A stretch of 64,000 bases of DNA from Viscum album (taxonomy: Eukaryota; Streptophyta; Magnoliopsida; Santalales; Viscaceae), in NCBI GenBank assembly GCA_963277665.1, contig OY728122.1, positions 1,980,848,883-1,980,912,882 of the forward strand, in the 5' to 3' direction. Positions 1 through 12,639 of this stretch are shown piece by piece. The notes beneath the pieces are model-generated. The model saw only the letters and a program-made list of their open reading frames with translations, was not told the DNA's origin and made no database searches. The position numbers were made by a program, and so were the translations under genes. Position 1 is the stretch's first letter. Each line of letters starts with the position of its first letter.

Positions 1-3000
1 GTGGTGCCATCGGTATACCTATACCCTCAATTATATTAAGAAATAACTATAAATAACCAATCATATAAAAACATTATATTAGATTACATGGAAGAAAATA
101 GTATATGAACTGTATGAATAAATACACCAACAACATACCTGAATAGTCAAACCTTAAAAAAAATATGAATCACCCACTGAATCGATCTATTATAGACACC
201 CAATTAGGGTGTGAGAAAACTTTAGAAGAACACCACAAATAATTTCTATCATGGAACTAGTAATTTTTAGTATAATGAAGTATGATAAGAATAAAAATAA
301 TTAAATATGACATACAGAAATACATAAACATATCAAATAATCACAAAATAAAAACAACTATATATTATGTGTTAATGTGCTTTCCAAGCTTCCATGAACC
401 CTCAGTTGCACCTTCTTCATCATAATTCAATTATTAATGTAAATATGGTTTTAAAAATTTATCACCACATGTCAATAATCATTTCCAATTTTCCATCACC
501 ATTTGGCCCCTTGTACTAGTCATTCCATGTTCTACCATTATGGAAACACCACACACCCTAACCAAAAAGTGCCCATTATAAGAAATACTACATGCCCGCC
601 CTAATGATGGTCGTTATCATGGAATTTTCACTACCAAACCTGATGGTGGTTGTTATCCTTGAATGATGGTATGTCCTACCTAACATGCATTAAATAGTTT
701 GATAGTAACATCGGTCATATAATTAATTCAACAAATTTTCCATATGGAGGACATAATCTTTTTGTAGTCATGGTATAATCTATTTTCACCAATGTGTCTG
801 TGATCCAAGCCATAACATCTTATGATCCATTGTTTGTAGCCATCTTAATATCTTTACACATCCCCTACAAGGGGTTATCTATCTTGGATTAAAACCGATG
901 TTCATCCTGATACATAAAGAACATTCCAAAACATACACAATACTAAAATAAATGAATATCATAGCAAGGGAAAATATGTTATATCATTAATAGATCTTAG
1001 GAGTTTACACACACAGAGATATATATTTGAACACTATCATGCATTACCAAAAAAGTAAATTATAACATAGGATAAAATAATAGAGAAAGGATATACATAT
1101 ATTATGTTCAAATAATATCATGGAGAAAAAGTATCCAGAGAATGGTATATTTTATCATCATGAAAAATTAAATCAATCTACATCTTAATTGTTTGTGAAA
1201 CAATCATCATAAAGGGTATCAAGGGTCATCCGATAACATATATTTCAGAAAACCATCAATCATGGTCTCACATTCTCTAGGTAACACAGATAATAACCAC
1301 AAATAAATTAGAAACCATGTAAACTATGTAATCCATTACTGATTAGGGAATCCATAATTGGATCCTATCACTATAGTGCAAAAGGAACCTCCATGGCACG
1401 TGGATATTCGCACTAATAAATTATACAGCTTTTATTTAGTTAATTCATACTCAAGGAATATTAATTAATTGATCATTACTTTTTATTCACAACACATTAT
1501 GAGGAATGGGTCATTCTAAATTTTTTGGAAAACATCTATCAAATGAATATAAACTAACAATAAACATATTTTAGAGTTTTTGTAACCACCTATACCAAAA
1601 TGGTGTCAATACTAGACTATGAACATGATACCATTTTCTTATTCATCCAAGAATATTCATATTCTAATGATCACCACATGTCTCTTCTCATGACAAAGAA
1701 TTAAAATTAATTATTTATTTAAATATTATATTTAATTAAATGATGACACCAAGAAATATTCAATAAAGACAGATGATATCCCAAAATAAATTTTAGATAT
1801 CACTACCTTGATAGAACCATAACCAAGCATCCATTGCATGATAGTCTTGAACTCATGAATTCATCCCATACCAAATATATCTTATATGGAAAAAAAGAAA
1901 TAACTTATTTTATATATTTTAATTTTAATTTTTATCGATAAACAAACCACATGAAATAAATTAACCATAATTTAATCCAATAGATTTCAATCCACTCTTG
2001 GCACACTCTCAATTCAAAAATGAGATAAACCCCAATTAATTTCATTTTTGGATAGAAATATTTCTTATATTGAGAGAAATATATATATAATTATCAGAGG
2101 ATAGAAAATTTTAAAAAAATTAATCAACGTCATGATTTCATAATCATGAGGAATACTCTAGAACATTCGATCTAAAGCTGTAATAATCATGAAAAATTTC
2201 ATCATGATTCATTAAAATTTTCATCTAAACCATAATGACTGGACATGTGGACAATCAATCAGTGTCAAATTTGACCAAAGGAAGTATGATCTAATAGGTA
2301 CTGAGAATTAAAACTGTCATAATTTCCATGATGTATCACAATAATTAATGAAAAATTAAAGAAGAAATGATCAAACAAAAATGAAGAATTAGGGTCCATA
2401 TATAATGAATAATGGAAGGGAATTACTCATAATCTCCTACAATTTTAGTCTTTATCCACTCGAGTTCCATGAGAGATATTTGAGGAAGTAATTGAATAGT
2501 TCATGATTAAAGGTTTATCAAATATATTATATATGTTTCATAAAAATAAGGTATCTTTGATGTGATAAGTGACCCACACACACCATTAAGTTACACTCAA
2601 CCACCCCACTGATGAGAGGTCCACCCATTGGTTGGTGAGCCCTAATGACTAAACAACTCACTTTATGCATCACTAGAGTGCCAGTGTAGGATCACGAACT
2701 ATTGGGTGAGTCAATAAAAGAATCATGGAATTTGACCCACCACCCACTAGTTAGTAGGAGATGCGGGCTAACTGATGCAACTTCTACTCCCCAACTGTCC
2801 CAGACAAGATTCTATCATTCCCTTGAGTTTTTTTAACGCCCATATAGATTCAATTCATGTACAAATTGCATAAAATAGATATTCAAATAATAATCAACAT
2901 ATTATACACCCAATTCTCCAAATTATTTATCCCATAGTTAAATATATGAACATCCCTCCTTAAAATAAAATCCAAAATTGAACTGGCCATTAAAATAGAA

Positions 3001-5229
3001 CATCTAATGAATTGACGAACCCACACCACCCATGAATTCCTTGTTCTCATAAAAATTAGTTTTTCATAAATAAATTATTCAATTTAATTCATTTGGTTGA
3101 ACACATTAATAAATTTAACAAAAATAATAATTTTAATGTATAAATCAGAGCAATTACACAAAAACCATATGAATTCTAACAATTTTAAATTATTAAAGAC
3201 AATTTTAACAAAGAAGAAATAAAAAATCATTCCATTTAAATTTTAATGTAATTAATTTAAATATCCATGATTATAAATTTTAGAACGTTTTTTTGAAAAG
3301 AGATAATCCACCTACCACACAATGGGTGATGATGTCTATGTACGATACAATCCAACCTCTAGTTTTGGGTAAAAATTCATTTCCTTCAACTGATCCGATA
3401 ATAATATCATAAAAAAAATATAGTTCATAGATCTAGATATTAGTAATAAAATATTACATTTTTTCCATCAAAACAGATTTGATCTATAAAGAAGAGAGAA
3501 ATTTGGTGTGAAATGGGATCTTTACTTCAATCCCCTAAATCCAACACAATTTGACCTATTGAAATCAATTTACAGATGGAGTGGTTATGAAATGAATTCT
3601 TAGGGAAATATTCAGTTTTTAGAAGTTAGTACAATTAGATATATACAATTTTTTTATTGAAAATTGAATAATAATATAATGTTGTGATATATTTTTCCAC
3701 ATCACATTGTTATTACTCACTGTTTTATAAATCATACACCAACCATGTTTGTGATACTATTCAATTTCTAGAGGTCTTCACAGTTTGGGAAACCTTGATC
3801 TATCCACGTGAAAATAATCAATCATATATATATATATATATTTCATGGTTTATAAAATATTCTTACATAACAGCACACCAACTATTTGCTTACCCAATAA
3901 CATAAAAAAAATCTTGCATGGTTTCTTGGAGATGATTCATAGTTTATCTTAGTCGTTAACCCCTAAAGAAAATCCATTATACACTAAAACAATCTAGAAT
4001 CTCCAAAAAACTCAATAAAATCATTATATAGCATTAAAAAGATATGATAAAATGGTGATGTAGCTCGAATTTTGGTGTTACAATAAAAATATGGAATATA
4101 TACTACCAATATAATTACATTTTATTAATTTTAATTCCTATTTCTCCTTTAAATTATTTTTCATCAACTTAAAAAATCTTTCCGAGGGGTTATTTGTTAT
4201 GTTTCACAAAATATCCATGTTTTTAGGGATAGGGTTTGAAACTATATTCTCATTCATGAACTCTTTGATCCTATCTCAAATAAATAGATCATTATCTACT
4301 ATTCAAAAATGTATTGATACTATATCTAATTTGAGGAAATTTGTAAAAGGTAAAATACAAGATATAGTGATAGTATAGGATGTATTTGATACATATCAGG
4401 AAAATTCTTTTTGGAAATGTTTTTACTCTATAAGATATTGTAATAAAGGATGAAAATCCATATTTAATTTAGAAGAGTGTATATATTGAACATCAAAATC
4501 CAAGGTCACCCAATCTTGATTCCCCTATGCATAGATCGATGTTTTTTCACACCGAAAGACATGGTGTTTCCCAAAGATCGAGGAACCCATCCTCAGAGCA
4601 GATAAAACATATAGTTCCTCACCGAGACCATATAGTCTCTGTTAGAGTGGGGGTGGTCATCATTGTGGTGTTTTTACTAAATTTTGTATACAATTTAAAT
4701 TACATCTTTGTATTATATCCTTATTTATAGGATTAAATATAAATGGATCCCATATAATTTCTCAATAATAATTACCATATTATATTTTTAAATAATTTTT
4801 AATATTAAAACACAATAATGATAGAAGTTTATACCCTAGTAAGGGTGAAATCCAATATACTTCCTTCAAGTTATGTCTACATTCATAAAGTGAATATGAA
4901 ATGATACTGCAAAAAAAATTATTTTGTCATGTAGTATGATTTGAATCTTTTATATAGTTCATTGAACCAGATCATATGAGTTTATATTATTTTCCCTAAA
5001 AAAAATACACATGATATTCAATCTATGCCAACCTAGGTAATGATAGAATTAATCTTTTTTTTGTCTATTAATATGAATAAGATAGTTATATTCATTATAA
5101 AAATATTATTTAATTTTTATTAAAAAAGGAAATAGTTTTATCTAAAATCTGTTATTATAGATAATTTATTTTAAAGAATAATTTTTAAATTATATAACAC
5201 TAATTTTATATAAATAATTCCAATTTTGA
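1..5229. other. A+T-rich intergenic sequence, no gene recognised
   Basis: No reading frame longer than about 75 codons occurs and none resembles a known protein. Some less A+T-rich patches (about 2,560-2,830 and 4,500-4,650) could be remains of old repeats. A sequence like the end of a gypsy LTR (reverse complement TGTAACACC) lies at about 4,073-4,081, but no polypurine tract or partner copy was found. A short (TA)n run is at about 3,822-3,841. Confidence 0.7.
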
Positions 5230-6722
5230 TATAACTCCATATGATTTTGTGTTTTTTTTTAAATTTTTTCTTATTTTCCATAGTAATTGTTACATGAAAC
5301 TTGATTTTCGCATGATTTACCCAAATATGGAAATTATATTTCATTACATGAAACACAATGTTTGGATTATGTCACACACAATACCATGTTTATCTTGTAC
5401 TACTGGGAACACTATGTTTAAACGAAACATGTAATAATATTAAAATATTATATGATAGTTACAATGAAGTCATTTGAATAGAGTATATAAAGAATATTAA
5501 CTAAATACTATTTAAATATGTATATAGAATTAATTCATTGGGGAAAAATTTATTTGAAATGAAAAAAAATTAAATTAAAGGAAATCACTTTTTCAAAAAC
5601 TATTTTTTAAGAAAATAAATTACTCTTTCTAAATAAAATAAAAAAACTAATTTTTGTGATTATTATGATGAAATTTAAATTTGATATACTAAGTGTTATA
5701 TTTTTCATTATTCCTAATTTTTTAATTTACAGGATATACAGAATAATGTAATTTTACACCAAACAATTAATTTTCTAAAAAGTTTTTTGTTGAAATTTAA
5801 TTGTAATTTTTTTAAAAAACTAAATAATTATATTTTTATAAAATGAATTTCATCAAATATAAATTATATTTGATATCAAAATATAAAATTTATCTTAGTG
5901 TGACTTTTTGATATTTTTATTAAATGATTGAATTTTTTTTTTAATAGTGAAAAATAATGAATTATAATTGATAACGGCTGTTTAATTTATTTATGAAGTT
6001 AAATAATATTTTAAATAAGTTTTAAAGTATAATAAGATAAAAAAATTAAACTACTTATCCAAATTATGCCATTGTAATAATTTTTATATTGAAATTGGAT
6101 ACGAAATATTTGAAAACAATTGAACATTTTCACATTAAAACCCCATATTATCATTGTGTGTATGGTATTAATTTTAAAATAAATTCTACAAAATATAGGA
6201 ATTCAATTTGAAAAAATTGAATATATAATTGGAATAGAGATAATTATTATTATGTAATATTTTTAACCGATTTTTTTTAATATAAGGATTACTTAAAATA
6301 GTTAAAATTAATTGTTGTTTTATGGTTAAAAAAGTGGTTTTCTTTTTTACATGAGTTAGTATTTAAATTAATTTCACAAAAAAAAATTTGATTTATATTT
6401 CATTAATTGGGATTAATATTTATAATTGTTTGATTTAAATTACCTTATAAAACAAATAATTTTTATAATATTAAAATATAAATTACTTAGGTAAATAAGA
6501 AGATACAAGTTTTTATTGTAAGAAAAAAAATGGGAAAAATGATGTAGAATAAAAAAGAAAGGAATAAATTGATAAAATATTATTAATTTAGTTTTTTAGA
6601 GGTTTTTTTAGAAAAAATAAACCCTACCCTCAATTATTATTCATTTTTAGAGGAAAATTATGTAAGGGATGCCTCCCAATAGAGAATACTATTGTGAATT
6701 TTAAAAAATAAAACTCTTCAAC

Positions 6723-6730
6723 TATAAAAA
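6723..6730 (+). promoter_or_regulatory. TATA box of repeat C, copy 1
   Basis: TATAAAAA is followed by a pyrimidine-rich stretch (ACTCCCCTCACTT). The same arrangement occurs in copy 2 at about 53,435 and in E2 (TATAAAAG, then ACACTCACCC). It would place the transcription start of the C LTR about 1.5 kb from its 5' end. The assignment is inferred from position and conservation. Confidence 0.5.
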
Positions 6731-7074
6731 CGAATTTACTCCCCTCACTTAGTCACACCGTTGAAATAATTTTTATCAGTGAAGTCCTAACAAAATAAAT
6801 TTCAATCATCTGGACTCTCATCTGAGATGCATTATTTCGAGCACAAATATATGAAAATAAGTATTTTAGTGAAACCAAAATGGGAATTCCTGAAGAAGAT
6901 GTAATATTCATCGATTAATTTTTTGGTTTTATTTCATCCTCAAACCATTTAAATTGATTCTAAAAAATTATTATATAAAAAACAAAATATCTTAAATAGA
7001 CAGGGTTTTTTATGTCATTATTATTTCTTAAAACCATATAAAAATCAGTCCATAGTGTTTTAAAATCATTGTTC

Positions 7075-7079
7075 GCCTG
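7075..7079. repeat. E1 target-site duplication, left
   Basis: GCCTG directly precedes the LTR end TGTCACG. The partner at 19,161 reads GTCTG, one transition different. Five bases is the usual duplication length for LTR retrotransposons. Confidence 0.7.
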
Positions 7080-7548
7080 TGTCACGACCCGACCCTACCT
7101 GGGCTCGAGCCGAAACTACCCAAAGCCCACCTCCATAGGCCAGGGGCTAGCGACCAGCGTCGAAGGCACAATAACTCAGGGAGGCCTTTTCCTAAGCACC
7201 TGTACACACACAGCAGCAAACTCAATGCAACAGTGCAGAGTAAAAGAAAAGAAAAGAAAAGAAAATGAAAGGGTAACTGCTATATAAATACCACAATGTG
7301 CATCAACCTCTACACGTACAAAGTACAAACTGAAAAGAAAAGGGGAAAAACACGCGCCCAACAAAAAAGTGCCACAACCCAGCAACAGGTAAATGAAAAG
7401 AAATAGCTGACGGGTCTGCCACCTGGAACCCGGCCACGACCACCGCACGCGGTCCAAGATCCCAAGGTCCTACGCTCCACTGAAGTCACGCTCCACCTGT
7501 CCGTCGTCTGCAAGGGCACACCAAGTGCAGGCAAAGCCCAAGAAGGGG

Positions 7549-7566
7549 TGAGTATAAAAATACTCA
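7549..7566 (-). other. Conserved LTR hairpin, E1 left copy
   Basis: TGAGTATAAAAATACTCA folds as a 7-bp stem (TGAGTAT/ATACTCA). It is flanked by GGGG upstream and GTAGG downstream on the plus strand. The same structure with a different stem sequence occurs in E2 at an equivalent place near the LTR 3' end. Confidence 0.65.
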
Positions 7567-8339
7567 GTAGGATACCCTGAAGACTCGAGGGAGAGACAAT
7601 GGAGGTACCGAAGGGTTAGCATTAGAGCGAACAGAAAATTAGAGGAGTACAACTGAGGGTGCAGTAGAGAGTCCAGCTCAACCCAACAAAAGAAAGGAAG
7701 TAGACTCGTCCAGGAACAAGGAGATGGAAACGGTGAGAAGATGAACTTCCCGTTGAGTCTTCGCTGCCTATAGCAGGAGAGTAGACTCATCCAACCATGA
7801 GAAACTAGACACAGAAAGCACGTGGCATACCCCGCGCGTCTTCGCCTCACCTAGAAGGAGAGTAACCAATCCCAAGAAGTGGGTACCAGAAAAAAGGTAT
7901 ATACATATCCTTATGCTCTGCCAAGAAGCCCGAACAAACTCGTAAGGGGATCTCCCTCCCGTAGCTCAGCCCAAGAAAGAGTCGCCAACAGTCTTAGTGT
8001 AACCCCATCACTGATGCCCAGCATCCCGCGGGTCTTTCCTGAACCGCAAGCCAAGGGTCTCAGTCACCGCACCTTGATACTATCCGCTTTGGGCGACACT
8101 GACTCGCCGGGACGGTTTTAGAATGCGTCGCAAGAACGCGTCTCAGTGGGGAAAGAGCCCCTCATACTTGAGAGTTCTAGGAAAGTCAAACCACACCTCA
8201 TCACTGCCCTACAGTAGAGAGGTCTCCTCAATGTTATGTCGTTCCATCCCCAACCCGTACGACCAAGGGTCCCGATCCGGTAATCACGGAGGTAAGCCAC
8301 AGACTAGCCTAGTCGAGAGGACAGAGTCTGGAATGCCAA

Positions 8340-8830
8340 CTGGTTTCCCACTCCCCAGCCCTACTGGAGGGTAATTCATAACCAGATATCGGGTGACCCA
8401 CTACCCAGCCCCGCTAGAGGGTAAACCCCAACACATCATCTGGAGACCCACTGCCCAGCCCTGCTGGAGGGTAGACCTTAATACATCATCAGGTGACCCA
8501 CTGCCCAGCCCCGCTGGAGGGTAGACCTGGTATAAGTCGACAGGTGACCCACTGCCCAGCCGTGCTGGAGGGTAGACCTGGAACTAGACGACGGGCGACC
8601 CACTGCCCAGCCTTATCGGAGGGTAGACCCTAAGAGGTCGTCGGGTGACCCACTGCCCAGTATCTACTAGAGGGTAGACCCTATGTGCATCGGGTGACCC
8701 ACTGCCCAGTCTCTGCTGGAGGGTAAACCCTAGAAGTCAGTGAGCAACCCACTGCCCAGCCCTACTGGAGGGTAAGCCCGAGGAAGTCGACGAGTATCCC
8801 ACTGCCCAGTCTCACTGGAGGATAAAACTC
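8340..8830. repeat. Short tandem repeat in E1 left LTR, 10 units
   Basis: About ten units of roughly 50-60 bp each carry CCCACTGCCCAGCC followed by CTGGAGGGTAGACC. The intervening bases vary more than this core. The right LTR has about twelve units. Confidence 0.85.
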
Positions 8831-9389
8831 AGAACCGCTCTACCATCTCTATAGGAGGGTACAACACCGACCGACCGAACACAGAGTGGGTGTCGCGCAA
8901 CCACCCAACTCCAAAACAGCTCTCCCAAAAGAGGTGCAGTGTCTTCCCCAGCATTGGGTGTCACTAGCACCGCTACCGACCAATCCATCGAGAACCAAAC
9001 CAGGGGGAGACCTCTCAACCCTGGTGGTCAACAACGAACACCGAGCTAGGGAAAAAACTCCGCCCTGCTAGTCCAACAAATACACAGAGGGACCCTCTAC
9101 GCTGCGAGGGGTCAAAGTACGCAAAGCAGAATAAGGCACGCACATGGGGCCCACACAACGTGCGGCCCCAAGTCAACCCCAACTGAGTGCAAAAGCATCT
9201 CTAGTACAAACCACATGTACCTCCATGCACTCCCGTATACTCCCAGAGTATACCTCGTCTCCATCCCAAGGGCTATCGTGCACACGGCACACAACATCAA
9301 TGCGAAGGCATGACGTGACAACTCCACCTCAAAGGCCCAGGCACGACCAACCACATCACTTCAAGAATTTACATCACTCACCCCAGAGT

Positions 9390-10260
9390 GCGCGCGATCA
9401 CTCGCCAAAGGTCCGCTACAAACACGGTAGAAGGACCGCCACTAGGGAACCTCCACATTTCCACATTTAACAAGATCGCGCAAGAGGTTCCGTACAGACA
9501 AACGGATCACACCACTACAATCCTTGCGCAAAAACACGCGAGTTAGACTACTCACTCTCCCGAAACCGTCATAAGGTGAAAAAGGTGCTATTCACCGTGA
9601 CCAAACCCGTGTAGGGCCCACCCCAAGATCCCGAAACTGAACCAACAAATCACGCCACTGCGATCCCCTCGGAACAACACACGGGATTGAGTAATCAATC
9701 ACCCAAAATGAACACCCGGTGAAAAAGGTACTATTCACCATAGCCAGGTCGGGTGGGTCCCACACCACGTTCCCGAAAAAGGTCGGGCAGACTGTGCCAT
9801 CGCAAAGCTCTCAGAAAAGTATGTCAAATCGACTGCTTACGTGCGTGGAATGGGTACCCGGAGAAAAAGATACGTTCTGGCACACCGCACACGAGCGGCG
9901 CCACGTGGGACCCGCATCCCGGTCCCGAAACTCAATGAACGGATTGCACCGTTCCGATCCTCTCGAAAAAAACACACAAGATGGACTATTCACTTGTCCA
10001 AAACGGTCGCCCGGTGATAAAGATAGAAATCCCCGTCAACTACCGAAACGGCCCTCGTGGGCCCTGCACCATCGTTCCGAATTTCAGTGGGCGGATTGCA
10101 CCATTGCAATCCCCTCGGAAAAACATCCAGAAACGACTGTTCTCACGCCCCGAACGGACGTCTGATGGAAAAGTCTTGAAACGCCGCACGCAGCTCAAGA
10201 GTCGGCCCGTGGGGCCCGTGCCTCAACTCCAGCCTCAATGCCTAGAACCGCACTGGAAGC
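9390..10260. repeat. 143-153-bp degenerate tandem array, E1 left LTR
   Basis: Unit starts, each opening with an A-rich AAAACAC-like stretch, fall near 9,530, 9,673, 9,815, 9,966 and 10,119. Each unit contains a GGTGAAAAAG-type segment, a G+C-rich CCCGAAA(C/A) segment, and an end like ATTGCACCATTGCAATCCCC. Partial units flank both sides. Identity between units is moderate. The same array is at 16,570-17,460 in the other LTR. Confidence 0.7.
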
Positions 10261-10439
10261 CTCAGCCTCAGTGCTATGGTCACAACGCCACTGACGGTGC
10301 TCAAAACGGATGTCGGATGCGTCCGCGTCGTCCAAAACAAGAATACCGAAAAAACGCTCGTCCACTTGAGGATGCGTCGCGCCTCAGCGACCCCTCGTTT
10401 CGGGAATTAAAAATTCCCGAAACCATCTCAAAAACTCTT

Positions 10440-11000
10440 TCTTGACTCAAGCTCCGTGCTGCCGTAGACGGCGTAGAAAACGGACGCCCGTAGCCCGAAA
10501 TACGGGCGTCAGAAGTCTGAGGGGCAAAGCCCCTTTGGGCTGGACCGGCCCGGTCCGGCTGGTCCGCCATACTGGGGCCGGCCCGCGCGGGCCAGCCCGG
10601 TCCAGCCGATCCGCGGGCCGCCGCTCTACGGCCCTCTCCCCTTCACACCTGCGTGCCCACCGCGCGGGATTTGCCACCTACCGGCCACGAGGGCCGGTCG
10701 CTCGGTCCACGTAACGACTCGCGAAGCGCGGGTCGTTGCTGCGCTGCACGGGGCCGCCGCCTCGCGGCCCCTCCTCTGTTTGCCGGCGCCCGCGGCCGGC
10801 TTCCGACAGCCGCCGCCGAACGCCGCCGCTGCCTCCAGGAAGTGCCGCCGCCGCCTGCTGAAGCCCTGGCCGACCGCCGGAGGCCCTGCTCCGCCCCATG
10901 CCGCCCTGCGCCGCCGCCGCCCGCCGCCTTCGACCCTCGCCGGAAACCGACCGTGGCCGGAAACTTTTCCATGGACCACCGGGAACGATCCGGTGGTCAA
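10440..11000 (-). other. G+C-rich palindromic block in E1 left LTR
   Basis: This is the most G+C-rich part of the window with its partner at 17,640-18,190. It holds dense GCC/GGC triplets and nested palindromes around CCGGCCCGGTCCGG. It lies downstream of the TATA-like box on the minus strand, so it would be in the transcript leader. Open frames through it, up to 215 codons, follow from the rarity of A+T-rich stops and are not conserved between the LTRs. Confidence 0.7.
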
Positions 11001-11311
11001 AATTTCGATCCGGATAGCTTTCCGGAAACCTCGGAATGGGATCTACGCATCTAAGGGCTTTTTTTGACGATCCATTAGTGATATTGAGCATTAATGAGGA
11101 TAAAAACGGGGAAGGGGAGAAAAACTCAAATCCGACTACCTCGTTGGGCTTCGCCCGACGCTTCCCGCGTGATCCGCCCCGCGTCGTTGCCTCGCCGGAG
11201 TTGGCTCGCCAGAGCTCGCCTCGCCGGAGCACACCGGAGCTCGCCGGAAATGAAGAAGGGAGGGGAGGGGTTGTGAGGAAGAAGAAGAAGAGGAAGAAGG
11301 GGGGGTGCGTG

Positions 11312-11319
11312 TTTAAATA
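11312..11319 (-). promoter_or_regulatory. TATA-like box of E1, left LTR
   Basis: The minus strand reads TATTTAAA. About 30 bases downstream a long CTTCTT-type pyrimidine tract begins, a common start-site context in plant LTRs. The right LTR keeps the same box at 18,513-18,520. Assigned by position, not by experiment. Confidence 0.45.
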
Positions 11320-11956
11320 AAACACTTAAACAGCCCGCCCCACACGCCCCCGACTCCGCTCCCGAAACAGACAAAAATGAGGGCTTCCCTGGGATAAACA
11401 CGACGCTCCGAGCACAACAGCGGTCTCAGAATTTTATTCCGAGACCCCGTTCAAAGGTTATTAAACTTAGCGCCCGAGGCCGCCAAATTACGAAAACGCC
11501 CCTGGGACCATTTTTCACAGACGGCCCGCGCCCGTGAAACTTATACCCCTCCTAGGTTAAACAGCATGCTACGAACTCAACGGTGCCCTTGTTTTTCTAT
11601 TCCGAGCCACCATTTGATAGATACTACCGTTTTTCCATTAAATGAATAAATTAATTAATTTATTCATCCGTTTAACGTTCTGGGAGCGGGCGAGGGGTCC
11701 AAACATCCCGCGCCAACAAGTTTTATGTCGTTCCTAGGGTAAAAACCCCATTCCGGACCCATCAGTACACTCATATCCATGATCCGGAACTCCGTTTAGG
11801 AGTTATCTCATTTATTTAACATTTATAGTGTGAACGCACTGAAAATTTAATTCCGGCCACTCCAGGGCTCGGAATCGAACGCTGTCTGAAGGCGCTACCC
11901 TAGAATATTTTCAAGAATTTTCCAAAGTATTTCATAGAAAAAACTAGGTTCTTACA

Positions 11957-11970
11957 TCATTCCCTCCTTC
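11957..11970 (-). other. E1 polypurine tract
   Basis: The minus strand reads GAAGGAGGGAATGA directly before the 3' LTR start TGTAAGAACC. Plus-strand DNA synthesis of the element would be primed here. Confidence 0.85.
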
Positions 11971-12639
11971 AAGCTTTTCATCCCCGAAAAGCAAAACTAG
12001 GGAGCAACACAGGGTACTAAGCCCACACCTGGCTTTCCCAGACCCAGAAGAACCCATGCACAGCTCTGCGTCACGGCACACAGACCAAAGGATTGATCCA
12101 TTCACACATGGTAAGCCCTTGTCGATGCCGTGCACCCACTCCAGACATTGAGGTTTGGGGCAAGGCGGTAGGGAACCTCGCCATCCCTTTGCACGGTCTC
12201 GAACGGCCCGAAGGCCCTCGGGGGTAGCTCACCTCCCCGGTCAAACCGATACGTCGCACGCAGCGACAGGAATCACCGCTTGGGCATGGGCAAGGCTCGG
12301 TGATTCCCTCCTTCAGAATATCCATATTGTGAAGCACCCAAGGATATCTGGTCACACAAGATTCCACAGTCGATGCTCTCTTACACGCTCAATAGGCAAA
12401 GGAGCCAACACCATCGACTAAAGGAAAAGGTCTCACGCATTTTTCCTTACCAACACAGGGTTACACCCGACGCCCTTCGTCCCCCTGGTAACACCTCAAA
12501 CAAGGAGCAGGGAGGAAAGAAGATCACACAAAAAGTCTAAAAATTCTACTATAAGAAGTAGAAGAGTCGCAAGTGGTATCTATCACTATCCTGTGCTCCG
12601 TAGGATCGTAGACATCCAAAGCTCGCGGCTACCCGCGGT
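11971..12639 (-). other. E1 interior between gag and PPT
   Basis: A frame of 98 codons on the minus strand (12,071-12,367) has no recognisable motif. No protease, reverse transcriptase or integrase signature was seen in any frame. It is probably the 3' untranslated part of the element. Confidence 0.55.

Larger units (their letters stand above)
5230..7079 (+). repeat. Repeat C, copy 1, segment a (old LTR start)
   Basis: This segment aligns by eye with 48,596-48,916 plus 52,273-53,785. Both copies start with TATAAC followed by a similar TTTTGTG stretch, probably a mutated TGTAAC LTR start. Shared landmarks include ACACTATG(T/A)TTAAAC (5,410 and 48,783), a TATA box (6,723 and 53,435) and AAATCAT(T/C)GTTC just before the E1 insertion point. 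It also resembles the U3 of the E2 LTR family, for example the stretch near 5,890 and 61,815, so C is probably an older relative of E2 in the opposite orientation. Divergence is high and indels are many. The segment stops at the E1 target site and resumes at 19,166. Confidence 0.65.
7080..11956 (-). repeat. E1 3' LTR (4,877 bp)
   Basis: The LTR starts TGTAAGAACC on the minus strand at 11,956 and ends GGGTCGTGACA at 7,080. In transcription order it holds about 640 bp of U3, a TATA-like box, a C+T-rich start region, a very G+C-rich block (about 11,000-10,440), a 143-153-bp tandem array (about 10,260-9,390), an array of roughly 50-60-bp repeats (8,830-8,340) and a hairpin (7,549-7,566). It is 120 bp shorter than its partner, about what two fewer short repeat units would give. 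Many frames of 60-215 codons cross it, but they are not kept between the two LTR copies. Confidence 0.9.

Noticed and set aside
4040..4081. A possible LTR terminus (reverse complement TGTAACACC)
   Set aside because: No polypurine tract follows and no second copy with the same internal sequence was found.
4527..4730. A 67-codon plus-strand frame in a more balanced patch
   Set aside because: No motif, no partner copy and no upstream signal. Possibly a repeat fragment, not supported as a gene.
8340..8830. Regular repeats with variable spacers, resembling a CRISPR array
   Set aside because: The repeats are degenerate, the spacing varies, the spacers are related to each other, and the array lies inside a plant LTR. 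It is a minisatellite.
9753..10445. Overlapping plus-strand frames of 60-154 codons, present in both E1 LTRs
   Set aside because: They follow the 143-153-bp tandem array and are antisense to the element. Frames differ between the two LTR copies.
10678..11325. A 215-codon open frame on the minus strand
   Set aside because: It lies in the G+C-rich E1 LTR leader, begins at the TATA-like box, and the equivalent frame is not preserved in the other LTR. It is low-complexity Arg/Gly/Pro sequence caused by composition.
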